From Bythopirellula polymerisocia (GTDB lineage: Bacteria; Planctomycetota; Planctomycetia; Pirellulales; Lacipirellulaceae): 64,000 nucleotides of DNA. The DNA lies in contig NZ_SJPS01000004.1 of the NCBI RefSeq assembly GCF_007860015.1, positions 379,567-443,566 of the forward strand, written 5' to 3'. The notes beneath the pieces were generated by a model, which saw nothing but the letters and a program-made list of their open reading frames with translations, ran no database searches and had not been told where the DNA came from. Shown one piece after another: positions 1 through 7,432 of the stretch (position 1 is its first letter; the number at the start of each line of letters is the position of its first letter). The translations under genes and the position numbers were made by a program.

Positions 1-2147
1 CGCTGCTGGGGAAGGCGCGGGAGCGGCCGGATCATGTGCGGCGGGTGTTGGAGAAGGTGCACAATGAGGGGCTCGTGAGCACCTATCGGCAGGTCCGGCA
101 GAAACTCGAGGAGCCGCTTTCGATGGGGTACAGCTCGGCGGGGGTGGTGATCGCCTGTGGGCAGGGGGTGCAGGACTTCAAGCCGGGGGATCGAGTCGCC
201 TCGAATGGGCCGCATGCCGAGGTGGTGAGCGTGCCGCGGAATTTGTGTGCCCGCGTGCCGGAGAATGTGTCGCTGGAGTCGGCGGCGTTTGGCGTGCTGG
301 GGAGTATTGCCCTGCAAGGGGTGCGGCTGACCCAAACCACGCTCGGCGAGACCGTGCTGGTGATCGGGCTGGGGCTGGTCGGGCAGTTGACGGTGGCCCT
401 GTTGAAAGCTGCCGGGGTGCGGGTTCTGGGGGTGGATCCGGACGCGAGCCGGTGTGAGTTGGCTGTGCGGATGGGGGCCGACGTGGCGCGGCCCGACCTG
501 GGGAGTGAGACGATTGAGCAGCTGACGGGGGGGCTGGGGGCCGACGCGGTCGTGATCACGGCCAGCACCAAGAGCAATGGACCCATTGAGATGGCAGCCG
601 GCGCGGTGCGGCAGAAGGGGCGGATCGTGTTGGTCGGCGTGGTGGGGCTGGAGCTGGATCGCCGGCCGTTCTATTTCAAGGAATGTGAATTTGTGGTGTC
701 GTGTTCGTATGGGCCGGGCCGGTACGACGCGAGCTACGAAGAGCGGGGGCAGGACTACCCGGCGGCGTATGTGCGGTGGACCGAGCAGCGGAATATTCAA
801 GCGGTGTTGGATCTGATGGGGGCGGGGCGTCTGGATGTGGGGCCCTTGATTTCGCATCGGTTTGAGATCGGCGAGGCGGCGCGGGCGTATGAGATTATTG
901 AGAGCGGGTCGGAAGCGTTTTTGGGAATGGTGCTGGAGTATGGGGGTAAGGAAGTTGCGAGGCGCGAGGCGCGAGGCGGGAAAGAAGTTGCGAGGCGCGA
1001 GGCGCTAGGCGCTAGCAATTCTACTCGCCACTCGTTCGGAACTTCCATTCGGTTGCGGGCTGCGAGTGGGAAGTCGGGGGGGAAATCTCGCTGTGGGGTG
1101 TTGGGGGTGGGGAATTTTGCGCGGGGGGTGATGTTGCCGGCGATGCGGGATGCGGGCGCGTTTGAGATTGCGGCAATTTGTAGTGCCAAGGGTGTGTCGG
1201 CAGCCCAGGCGGCGAAGACTTACAACGCGGAAGTCGCTTGCACGGACGAGGAGGAGATTTTTGGCGATCCTTCGATTGATACGGTGTTCTCGTTCACGCG
1301 GCACGACTTGCATGCGCGGCATGTGTTGCGGGCCATTCAGACGGGGAAGAATATTTTTGTCGAGAAGCCGTTGTGTTTGACGGTGGAGGAGTTGGGGGAG
1401 GTAGAGGGGGAAGTTGCGAGGCGCGAGGCGCGAGGCGGTAAAGAAGTTGTTAGGCGCGAGGCGCTAGGCGCTAGGGAAGAAGGGGGAGAGTTGAGTGCCG
1501 GAGGGGGGAGAGAAACACCTCTGGTGATGGTGGGGTTTAATCGGCGGTTTTCGCCCTCGGCGCGGTTGGTGCGGGAGCATTTTGCTCAGGTGGCGGCGCC
1601 GCTGACGGTTTCGATTCGGTTTAATGCGGGGGATATTCCTGCGGAGCATTGGACGCAGCAGGATGAGGAGGGGGGTGGACGCATCATTGGCGAGGCGTGT
1701 CATGCGATCGACCTGGCGACTTATTTGTGTGGTGCGCCGGTGGTGCGGGTGTTTGCTGAGTCGGTGGGGGGAGATCAGCCGGGGCAAATTACGGACGACC
1801 AGTGTTTTATAACCTTGCGGCATGCGAATGGGAGTATCTCGAACATCGCGTATCTGGCGGGAGGGGATCGGGCGTTTCCCAAGGAGCGGGTCGAGGTGCT
1901 GGGGGCCGGACGCGTGGCGGTGATCGATGATTTTCATACCGTGACGACGTACCACGGCGGCAAAAAGAAGGTCACGAAGGGGAAACAGCAGAAAGGGCAT
2001 GCCGAGGAGATTGCAGAGTTTGCGAACGCGATCGTTGCGGGGGGGGAGGCGCCGATTCCTTGGGAGGAATTGCGGGCGACGTCGCTGGCGGCGATCCTGG
2101 CGGTGCGGAGTTTGAGAGAGGGAGGGGTAGTAGAGGTTAGTGGCTAG
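1..2147 (+). CDS. Bi-domain oxidoreductase (Zn-type alcohol dehydrogenase + Gfo/Idh/MocA), 5' partial
   Basis: The reading frame is open from the left edge (codons begin at 3), so the true start lies outside; an internal GTG at 36 is unlikely to be the start. The first half resembles medium-chain alcohol dehydrogenases, with a Rossmann motif GLGLVG near 370-385. The second half is a Gfo/Idh/MocA oxidoreductase, with nucleotide-binding GVGNFARG near 1105-1128, EKPLC near 1360 and a GEACHAID segment near 1690. This two-domain architecture is known from polysaccharide gene clusters, where it probably oxidises or reduces a nucleotide sugar; the substrate cannot be told. Two in-frame copies of a dispersed intergenic repeat (951-1015 and 1410-1474) code for arginine/glutamate/alanine-rich inserts: one in the inter-domain linker, one in a loop of the Gfo domain before the FNRRFSP segment. 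The stop codon lies in a GGTTAG-type repeat. It heads the EPS cluster. Confidence 0.85.
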   Translation, partial: LLGKARERPDHVRRVLEKVHNEGLVSTYRQVRQKLEEPLSMGYSSAGVVIACGQGVQDFKPGDRVASNGPHAEVVSVPRNLCARVPENVSLESAAFGVLGSIALQGVRLTQTTLGETVLVIGLGLVGQLTVALLKAAGVRVLGVDPDASRCELAVRMGADVARPDLGSETIEQLTGGLGADAVVITASTKSNGPIEMAAGAVRQKGRIVLVGVVGLELDRRPFYFKECEFVVSCSYGPGRYDASYEERGQDYPAAYVRWTEQRNIQAVLDLMGAGRLDVGPLISHRFEIGEAARAYEIIESGSEAFLGMVLEYGGKEVARREARGGKEVARREALGASNSTRHSFGTSIRLRAASGKSGGKSRCGVLGVGNFARGVMLPAMRDAGAFEIAAICSAKGVSAAQAAKTYNAEVACTDEEEIFGDPSIDTVFSFTRHDLHARHVLRAIQTGKNIFVEKPLCLTVEELGEVEGEVARREARGGKEVVRREALGAREEGGELSAGGGRETPLVMVGFNRRFSPSARLVREHFAQVAAPLTVSIRFNAGDIPAEHWTQQDEEGGGRIIGEACHAIDLATYLCGAPVVRVFAESVGGDQPGQITDDQCFITLRHANGSISNIAYLAGGDRAFPKERVEVLGAGRVAVIDDFHTVTTYHGGKKKVTKGKQQKGHAEEIAEFANAIVAGGEAPIPWEELRATSLAAILAVRSLREGGVVEVSG
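951..1015 (+). repeat. Dispersed GAGGCGC repeat inserted in frame, copy 1
   Basis: A 65-bp unit made of the words GAAGTTGCGAGGCGCGAGG and GAGGCGCTAGGCGCTAG. It differs from the copy at 1410-1474 at three positions. The same words recur in spacers (for example 2212-2257, 3594-3629, 7223-7257), so this is the intergenic family lying inside a coding region. It keeps the frame open and encodes a VARREARGGKEVARREALG stretch. The following bases to about 1075 resemble the ACTCGCAACTCG word found in other spacers. Confidence 0.85.
1410..1474 (+). repeat. Dispersed GAGGCGC repeat inserted in frame, copy 2
   Basis: Second 65-bp coding copy, 62 of 65 bases identical to 951-1015. It is read in the same frame (VARREARGGKEVVRREALG) and separates a helix of the Gfo/Idh/MocA domain from the strand leading into FNRRFSP. 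A further 40 bp of G-rich sequence to about 1515 has no counterpart in the usual family architecture. Confidence 0.85.
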
Positions 2148-2355
2148 AGGTTGGAGGCTAGGGGGGAAGACTTTTTACTGCGGAGACGGGGAGACCCAGA
2201 GGTGGGAGAGCGGCGCGAGGCGCTAGTTGTTAGACGCTGGTCAGAAGAAGAGGCTAGTGGTTAGGGGATGAAAAAAAGCAATGAACAATGCAGAAGGATA
2301 GATTGGCTTACTTTTTGACTAGCGCCCAGCGCCTAGCAACTAGCGTCTTCTTTCA
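2148..2355. repeat. Spacer filled by dispersed repeat words
   Basis: The spacer starts with GGTTGGAGGCTAGG-type words straight after the stop, carries GGCGCGAGGCGCTAGTTGTT at 2212 onward in plus orientation, and ends with the reverse-complement word (2311-2347) about 9 nt before the next ATG. The core CCAGCGCCTAGCAACTAGCG at 2326-2345 is the inverted partner of 3604-3623 on the far side of the GT4 gene. No Shine-Dalgarno is visible. Confidence 0.8.
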
Positions 2356-3609
2356 ATGAAAATTCTTTTTTTCTCACATTACTTTCCTCCTGAGGTGAAT
2401 GCGCCGGCTACGCGGACCTATGAGCATTGTCGGCGCTGGGTGGCGGCGGGGCATGAGGTGACGGTGGTTACTTGCGTGCCGAATTGCCCTGAAGGGGTGC
2501 CTTATGAGGGGTATCGCAGTCGGCTGCGCCGCCAGGTGGAGATGATTGATGGGATACGTGTAGTGCGGATCTGGACTTTCATGGCGGCCAACGCGCGGTC
2601 GAATCGCAGAATCGCCAATTACTCGAGTTATTTCCTCAGTGCGGTGTGGACCGCGATTTCGCAGGCCAAGCCGGATGTGGTGGTGGCGACTTCGCCGCAG
2701 TTTTTTTGCGGGTGGGCGGGGGTGTGGGGAGCACGACTCAAGCGCGTGCCGTTGGTGCTCGAGATTCGCGATATCTGGCCCGACTCAATCGCGGCCGTGG
2801 GGGCGATGCGGAAAGGTAAGCGCATTCGCTTTCTCGAATGGCTGGAACGGCGGATGTACCTGGCGGCGAAGCATATTGTTGCCGTGGGGACCGGCTACCG
2901 GGATGTGATCACGGGAAAAGTTCCCAGTGTGGCGGATCGGATGAGTGTAATTACGAACGGCGTCGATGGAGAGCAGTTTCGCCCGCAGGCGCCATGCGCC
3001 GAGTTCAGTGCCCGGTATGGGCTGGAGGGGAAATTTGTGTGCAGCTATGTGGGCACAGTCGGCATGGCCCATGGGTTGGAGGTGATGATTCAGGCAGCCG
3101 AGCGCCTGCGGGAACTGGGCCGTACGGATATTGTGTTTCTGATCGTGGGAGGTGGTGCCGAGCAGGGTAAGCTGGAACAATTGGCGCAGGACAAGGGGGT
3201 AGCGGAGCAGGTGGTCTTCACGGGGCGGCTGGGTAAGGAGGAGATGCCCAAGGCGCTCGCGACGAGTGATTGTTGTCTGGTGCATTTGCATGGGACCGAG
3301 TTGTTTGCCACGGTGATCCCGTCGAAGATTTTCGAAGCGATGGCGATGCAGTTGCCGATCGTGATGGGGGTTCGTGGCCCAGCGCTGGAGATTGTGATGG
3401 AGGCGGGGGCAGGGGTGCCGATGACTCCGGAGGCGGATGAGGAATTGGTTGAGATTTTATTGCGGCTGGCGGATGATCCGCATGAGCGAGAAACGCTGGG
3501 GCAGAACGCTCGGGAATATGTGCTGAAGCATTATGGGCGAGATCGGTTGGCGGGGGAGTATTTGAATTTGTTGGAGAGGGTGGTGGGGGAGGAAGGCGCG
3601 AGGCGCTAG
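2356..3609 (+). CDS. Glycosyltransferase family 4 (WbuB-like), 417 aa
   Basis: A GT-B fold retaining glycosyltransferase that probably adds a sugar from a nucleotide donor to a lipid-linked exopolysaccharide intermediate at the cytoplasmic face. The N-terminal acceptor domain begins MKILFFSHYFPPE, with HEVTVVT following. The C-terminal donor domain has SYVGTVGMAHGLE near residue 230 and a KIFEAMAMQLPIV segment near residue 325, the family's nucleotide-sugar binding region. Length and layout fit WbuB-like enzymes of O-antigen/EPS clusters. It lies between the oxidoreductase and wecB on the same strand. The last residues (EEGARR) and the stop are encoded by a dispersed GCGCGAGGCGCTAG repeat, so the C-terminus appears to have been altered or ended by repeat sequence. 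There is no clear ribosome binding site; repeat sequence ends about 9 nt before the ATG. The exact sugar is unknown. Confidence 0.88.
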   Translation: MKILFFSHYFPPEVNAPATRTYEHCRRWVAAGHEVTVVTCVPNCPEGVPYEGYRSRLRRQVEMIDGIRVVRIWTFMAANARSNRRIANYSSYFLSAVWTAISQAKPDVVVATSPQFFCGWAGVWGARLKRVPLVLEIRDIWPDSIAAVGAMRKGKRIRFLEWLERRMYLAAKHIVAVGTGYRDVITGKVPSVADRMSVITNGVDGEQFRPQAPCAEFSARYGLEGKFVCSYVGTVGMAHGLEVMIQAAERLRELGRTDIVFLIVGGGAEQGKLEQLAQDKGVAEQVVFTGRLGKEEMPKALATSDCCLVHLHGTELFATVIPSKIFEAMAMQLPIVMGVRGPALEIVMEAGAGVPMTPEADEELVEILLRLADDPHERETLGQNAREYVLKHYGRDRLAGEYLNLLERVVGEEGARR

Positions 3610-3827
3610 TTGTTAGGCGCTGGTCAGATAAGAAAGGTTCAAAGCCATTGATTTCCACGGATTTCCCAAGAAGGTTACACATCTAATGATCTGCGTCTCA
3701 TCCGCAAAATCCGCGTTTGTCCGCGTCTAATTTCTTACTAACGACTAACCACTAACCACTTTTTCTGACTAGCGCCTAAAAGCTAGCGCCTCGCGCCTTT
3801 ACCGCACTAACCTCTAACCTCTATTTC
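3594..3827. repeat. Spacer repeat block between GT4 and wecB
   Basis: It opens with GGCGCGAGGCGCTAGTTGTT (3594 onward, overlapping the end of the GT4 gene) and continues with a CCGCGTTTGTCCGCGTCTAA block at 3689-3737. It closes with the reverse-complement GCGAGGCGC word (3765-3797) and CTAACCTCTAACCTC directly before the wecB ATG. Its halves are largely inverted with respect to each other, so the whole spacer could fold into a hairpin. Confidence 0.8.
3689..3736 (-). repeat. Left arm of inverted repeat bracketing wecB
   Basis: Reverse complement of the word at 4959-5007, about 41 of 50 positions identical by eye. The shared core reads AGACGCGGA-AAACGC-GATT followed by GCGGAT. Confidence 0.75.
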
Positions 3828-4943
3828 ATGAATCTTCTTCAACTTGCTTGTGTCGTCGGGGCGCGGCCTAATTTTATTAAGATGGCTCCGCTGTTGCGTG
3901 CGCTGGGGGCGTATCCGCAGGTGGCGGTGACGCTCGTGCATACGGGGCAACACTATGATGCGAAGCTGTCGGATATTTTCTTTGAACAGCTGGGGATGCG
4001 TCAGCCGGACGTGCATCTGGAGGTGGGGTCGGGGAGTCATGGGCAGCAGACCGCGAAGATTCTGGAGCGGATGGAGCAGGTGCTGCGGGACGGGCCTGCG
4101 GCGGGGGGAAGCTTTGACCGACTGATTGTGGTGGGGGATGTGAACAGTTCGATGGCGGCGGCGCTGGCGGCGGCCAAGCTGCAGATACCGGTAGCCCATG
4201 TCGAGGCGGGGCTGCGGAGTTTTGATCGGGCGATGCCGGAGGAGATCAACCGGATTGTGACCGACGCGATTGCGGATCTGTTGTTGGTGAGTGAGCCGGC
4301 GGGGGTAGAAAACCTCACGCGCGAGGGGCGGTCGGCTGACGAGATCCACCTGGTTGGCAATGTGATGATCGATACGTTGAGAGACCAACTGGCAAGCGCC
4401 CAGGCCCTGAATCTGGTGAGCGAGTATGGCCTCGTGCCGGGGGGGTATGCGGTGGTGACGCTGCATCGTCCGTCGAATGTGGATTGCCCCCAGACGCTGC
4501 GGGGGATTGTTGAGGTGCTGGCCCAAGTTTCGGAGAAGCTGCCGTGCGTGTGGCCGATTCATCCTCGAACGCAAGCGCGACTGACTGACTGTGAGTTGGA
4601 CCAACTGCTGGAGCGGGCGTCGGCGATTCGCTGTTTGCCGCCGCTCGGGTATCGGGAGTTTCTGTGTCTGGTGTCGCAGGCGAAGGTGCTGGTGACCGAT
4701 TCCGGGGGGCTGCAGGAAGAAACGACCGCGCTGGGCGTGCCTTGCCTAACGATGCGGGAAAACACGGAGCGGCCGATTACGGTAGAGCAGGGGACCAGCA
4801 CGTTGATTGGGGGAGACACGCAGGCGCTGAGCCGGGAGTTGGATGCGGTGCTGGCGGGGACCTACAAGCGGGGGACGTGCCCAGAGTTGTGGGATGGGAA
4901 GGCGAGTGAGCGGATAGCGAGAATAGTGGTGGGGGAGGAATAG
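3828..4943 (+). CDS. wecB: UDP-N-acetylglucosamine 2-epimerase (non-hydrolysing), 371 aa
   Basis: Interconverts UDP-GlcNAc and UDP-ManNAc in the cytosol, supplying ManNAc-type sugars for surface polysaccharide. The family signatures are present: the N-terminal GARPNFIKMAPLL, HTGQHYD near residue 38, HVEAGLRSFDRAMPEEINR near residue 124, LHRPSNVD near 210, and DSGGLQEE near 290 that contacts the nucleotide. The length is normal for the family. The ATG at 3828 is preceded by pyrimidine-rich CTAACCTCTATTTC without a Shine-Dalgarno. The stop codon TAG is the first triplet of a TAGAGGTTAGAGGTTAGG repeat. It belongs to the EPS cluster with the GT4 and oxidoreductase. An inverted repeat pair (3689-3736 and 4959-5007) brackets it. 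Confidence 0.93.
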   Translation: MNLLQLACVVGARPNFIKMAPLLRALGAYPQVAVTLVHTGQHYDAKLSDIFFEQLGMRQPDVHLEVGSGSHGQQTAKILERMEQVLRDGPAAGGSFDRLIVVGDVNSSMAAALAAAKLQIPVAHVEAGLRSFDRAMPEEINRIVTDAIADLLLVSEPAGVENLTREGRSADEIHLVGNVMIDTLRDQLASAQALNLVSEYGLVPGGYAVVTLHRPSNVDCPQTLRGIVEVLAQVSEKLPCVWPIHPRTQARLTDCELDQLLERASAIRCLPPLGYREFLCLVSQAKVLVTDSGGLQEETTALGVPCLTMRENTERPITVEQGTSTLIGGDTQALSRELDAVLAGTYKRGTCPELWDGKASERIARIVVGEE

Positions 4944-4958
4944 AGGTTAGAGGTTAGG

Positions 4959-5007
4959 AAGAAATCAGACGCGGAGAAACGCAGATTAAGCGGATAAGGC
5001 GCGGATC
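4959..5007 (+). repeat. Right arm of inverted repeat bracketing wecB
   Basis: Plus-orientation copy of the AGACGCGGAGAAACGCAGAT word 15 bp after the wecB stop. Related copies lie at 15098-15140 and 20695-20740. The bases between here and 5100 are GATTTGTGATT-type and CTGGGATCTGGGG-type words. Confidence 0.75.
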
Positions 5008-5102
5008 GAAGTAAAGACGAGGTACTGGGATCTGGGGGCTCGGGACTAGGGGAAGTGATTTGTGATTTGTGATTAGGAAGAATAAGCAATTTCCAAAGTC
5101 CA

Positions 5103-5170
5103 GCGCCTAACAAGTAGCGCCTCGCGACTCATTCCTTCCCAATCAGCGTTCATCCGCGTTCCATTTTTTA
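5103..5170 (-). repeat. Left arm of 68-bp inverted repeat bracketing the heparinase gene
   Basis: Composite of a GCGAGGCGC word and an AATCAGCGTTCATCCGCG word. Its reverse complement matches 7183-7250 with about six mismatches in 68 bases. It is followed by CTCGCTACTCGCAACTTA and CTAACCTC words up to the ATG at 5241. Confidence 0.85.
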
Positions 5171-5240
5171 CTACCGCCTCGTAACTCGCTACTCGCAACT
5201 TACTCTCCCTCTAACCTCCAGCCTCTAACCTCTAGCCACT

Positions 5241-7157
5241 ATGCCCACGACTGATTTAGAGATGCTTGTTCAACAGGCGAAAGGGTTGGTAGGGTCTTGG
5301 GACAAGCTGGCGCGGGTGGGGAATGTGCTGCGGTATTATCGGGCCGAGCAGCTTGTTCGCAGGGGAGTGGGGATGCTTCGGCCGAGTGTGTTTGCGCGGA
5401 GGCCGCAGCGGATTCTGGAAAAAGTCACGGTGCGAGAGGAGGCATTGGGGGCGTTTCGTGGAATTGCCGAGACGAGGGTTTGGCGTTGTTTGGCGACGGC
5501 TGAGGAGCAGCGGGACGATCTGGCTCGGGGGTGTATTACGCTGCTGGGCGAAAAGAGGAGTCTGGGATCGCCTATTGATTGGGCGGGAGGCGGAGGGTCG
5601 GATCTTGCACGACTGTGGGGGTTTCAGCTTCACTATCAGGAATATCTGTCGGATCTGGCGGCGAGTGTTTCTGCAGAAGACTCGGATGCTTGGCGGATTA
5701 TATGGGAGACGGTCGGATCGTGGATCACGGGGAACCCCTCTGAAGACTTGACCAAGAGCGATGCTGTGCATCCGAGCGATGCGTGGCATCCCTATTGTGT
5801 GTCACGGCGACTGCCGATCTGGGCGCAACTCTATGCGCTTTGCCCCCCTCCGCAGGAACTTGAAGCGGAGTTTCTGACTAGCTTTGCCACGCAGGCGGAG
5901 TGGCTCAGTGGCTCGCTGGAGTTTGACCTGGGGGGGAACCATCTCCTGGAAAACTTGCGAGCCTTAGCGCTGGCGGGGTGTTTCTTGGAGGGACCTCGCG
6001 CAGAAAGCTGGCTGTACTTGGTCGAGCGACATTTGCCAGCGGAGCTAGCGCGACAGGTGCTGCCCTCGGGTGAGCATTTCGAGCGGTCTCCCATGTATCA
6101 CTGCCAGGTGCTGGGGAATCTGCTGCAGGTTGGAATCGCGGCCCGAGCTATTCGTCCGCAGCTCTCGGGGAGTTGTCTCGCGATCGCTGCCAAGATGGGT
6201 GGCTTCCTGGAGCAGGTGCTCCATCCCGATGGGGAGATCCCCCTGTTTGGGGATAGCTGCTTCGGAGAAGCGTTTTCGGTAGAAGAACTAGATCGTTTGG
6301 CCGCTGTCGCAGGAATTGCGTTTTCACCGAAGCAGCTTAATGGTGCCACGGTCACGGGCAATTACTGGGTTTGGCGCGACGGTGAGGATGCATTGATCTT
6401 CGACGCGGGGCCGGTGGGAGCGGATTGCTTGCCGGCACACGCCCACTGCGACCTGCTGGGGTTTGAAGCCTCGGTGGGGGGCCAGCGGTGGTTTGTGGAT
6501 AGTGGGGTCTACGACTACTCTGAAAGCTCGATGCGGGACTACTGTCGGTCGTCATTGGCGCATAATGTGGTGACGTTCAATAATCAAAATTGTTGCGATA
6601 TCTGGTCGCGATTTCGGATGGGAAGGCGAGGACGGGTCACGCGGTTCGAACATGGAAAGCAGGGTTCGTTTGCCTGGTGCCTGGCTGGCCACGATGGTTA
6701 CCGTTCGCTGGGACTGCCGCAGATAAACCGCCTCTTAGTGGCCCAGCCGGAGGGGGGATGGGCGTGTGTGGAGTCCGCCCCTCCAGGACAATCGGCAGGG
6801 ACGTTAGAATCGGGGGAGCTGGTCGGGAGACTCCATCTGGCACTTGGAATGCGAGTTGAATCAAGGGGGCCTCAGCAATTAGAGTTGAGACTGCACGATA
6901 CGGTCCGCTGGCTGGGGTTTCCGCTGGGGACTGAGTTTGAGTTTGCCGAGGGGTGGTACTGCGACCGATTTGGCAAACGGACTCGGACGCAGGTAATTAG
7001 TTATTGGCCGACGACCAGCTCAGCAGATGGCACTCTCTTTGGGTGGTGGTTCGAGCCGAAAGGCGGGGAGAGCGAATTGAGTTTCCCAGGGGAGGGCGGA
7101 GTGCAGTTTGCGGCTGGTGGGGAAGTATTTGAGGGAGGAGGTTGGGGAGAGAAGTGA
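5241..7157 (+). CDS. Heparinase II/III family polysaccharide lyase-like protein, 638 aa
   Basis: Resembles the alginate lyase/heparinase II/III family, which cleaves uronic-acid polysaccharides by beta-elimination. The N-terminal half would be an alpha-helical toroid. The C-terminal beta-sheet domain starts near residue 385 with AHAHCDLLGFEASV and continues WFVDSGVYDYSES and SSLAHNVVTFNN, the segment holding the family's histidines and tyrosines. No signal peptide is evident at the N-terminus (MPTTDLEMLVQQAKG), which argues for a cytoplasmic product or a start further upstream. In EPS clusters such proteins trim or modify the polymer. The stop TGA is the first triplet of a TGATTTGTGATTGG repeat word. 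The ATG follows CTAACCTCTAGCCACT without a Shine-Dalgarno. A 68-bp inverted repeat brackets the gene (5103-5170 and 7183-7250). Confidence 0.85.
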   Translation: MPTTDLEMLVQQAKGLVGSWDKLARVGNVLRYYRAEQLVRRGVGMLRPSVFARRPQRILEKVTVREEALGAFRGIAETRVWRCLATAEEQRDDLARGCITLLGEKRSLGSPIDWAGGGGSDLARLWGFQLHYQEYLSDLAASVSAEDSDAWRIIWETVGSWITGNPSEDLTKSDAVHPSDAWHPYCVSRRLPIWAQLYALCPPPQELEAEFLTSFATQAEWLSGSLEFDLGGNHLLENLRALALAGCFLEGPRAESWLYLVERHLPAELARQVLPSGEHFERSPMYHCQVLGNLLQVGIAARAIRPQLSGSCLAIAAKMGGFLEQVLHPDGEIPLFGDSCFGEAFSVEELDRLAAVAGIAFSPKQLNGATVTGNYWVWRDGEDALIFDAGPVGADCLPAHAHCDLLGFEASVGGQRWFVDSGVYDYSESSMRDYCRSSLAHNVVTFNNQNCCDIWSRFRMGRRGRVTRFEHGKQGSFAWCLAGHDGYRSLGLPQINRLLVAQPEGGWACVESAPPGQSAGTLESGELVGRLHLALGMRVESRGPQQLELRLHDTVRWLGFPLGTEFEFAEGWYCDRFGKRTRTQVISYWPTTSSADGTLFGWWFEPKGGESELSFPGEGGVQFAAGGEVFEGGGWGEK

Positions 7158-7182
7158 TTTGTGATTGGATGAAAAGAGAAAA

Positions 7183-7250
7183 AAGAAATGGGACGCGGAT
7201 GAACGCTGATTGGGAAGGAATGAGGCGCGAGGCGCTAGTTGTGAGGCGCT
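7183..7250 (+). repeat. Right arm of 68-bp inverted repeat bracketing the heparinase gene
   Basis: Inverted partner of 5103-5170; contains ACGCGGATGAACGCTGATTG followed by GGCGCGAGGCGCTAGTTGTG. From 7260 to 7350 the spacer carries reverse-complement words (ACTCGCAACTC, then TCCGCGTTCATCTGCGTTCT), which pair with the word at 9237-9290 beyond the TPR gene. Confidence 0.85.
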
Positions 7251-7299
7251 AGTCAGATTCGTGATTAACTCGCAACTCAAAACTCGCAACTTCCTCACC

Positions 7300-7350
7300 T
7301 TATCCGCGTGTCATCCGATAAATCCGCGTTCATCTGCGTTCTATTTCTTC
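7300..7350 (-). repeat. Left arm of inverted repeat bracketing the TPR gene
   Basis: Reverse-complement copy of the GAACGCGGATGAACGC word. Its core ATCCGCGTTCATCTGCGTTC is the inverted partner of 9247-9270. It is followed by C-rich CTAACCCCAAG words up to the start region. Confidence 0.65.
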
Positions 7351-7432
7351 CCAGTGCCTCGCTACCCCCTAACCCCAAGTTCCTAGCCCCCAACCCCCTA
7401 AAGTCTTGCAATTGATTGATTCAGTAATACAA

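Noticed and set aside
951..1474. Frameshift or assembly duplication in the oxidoreductase
   Set aside because: Both repeat copies preserve the frame and the flanking domains read on normally; the word occurs independently in many spacers.
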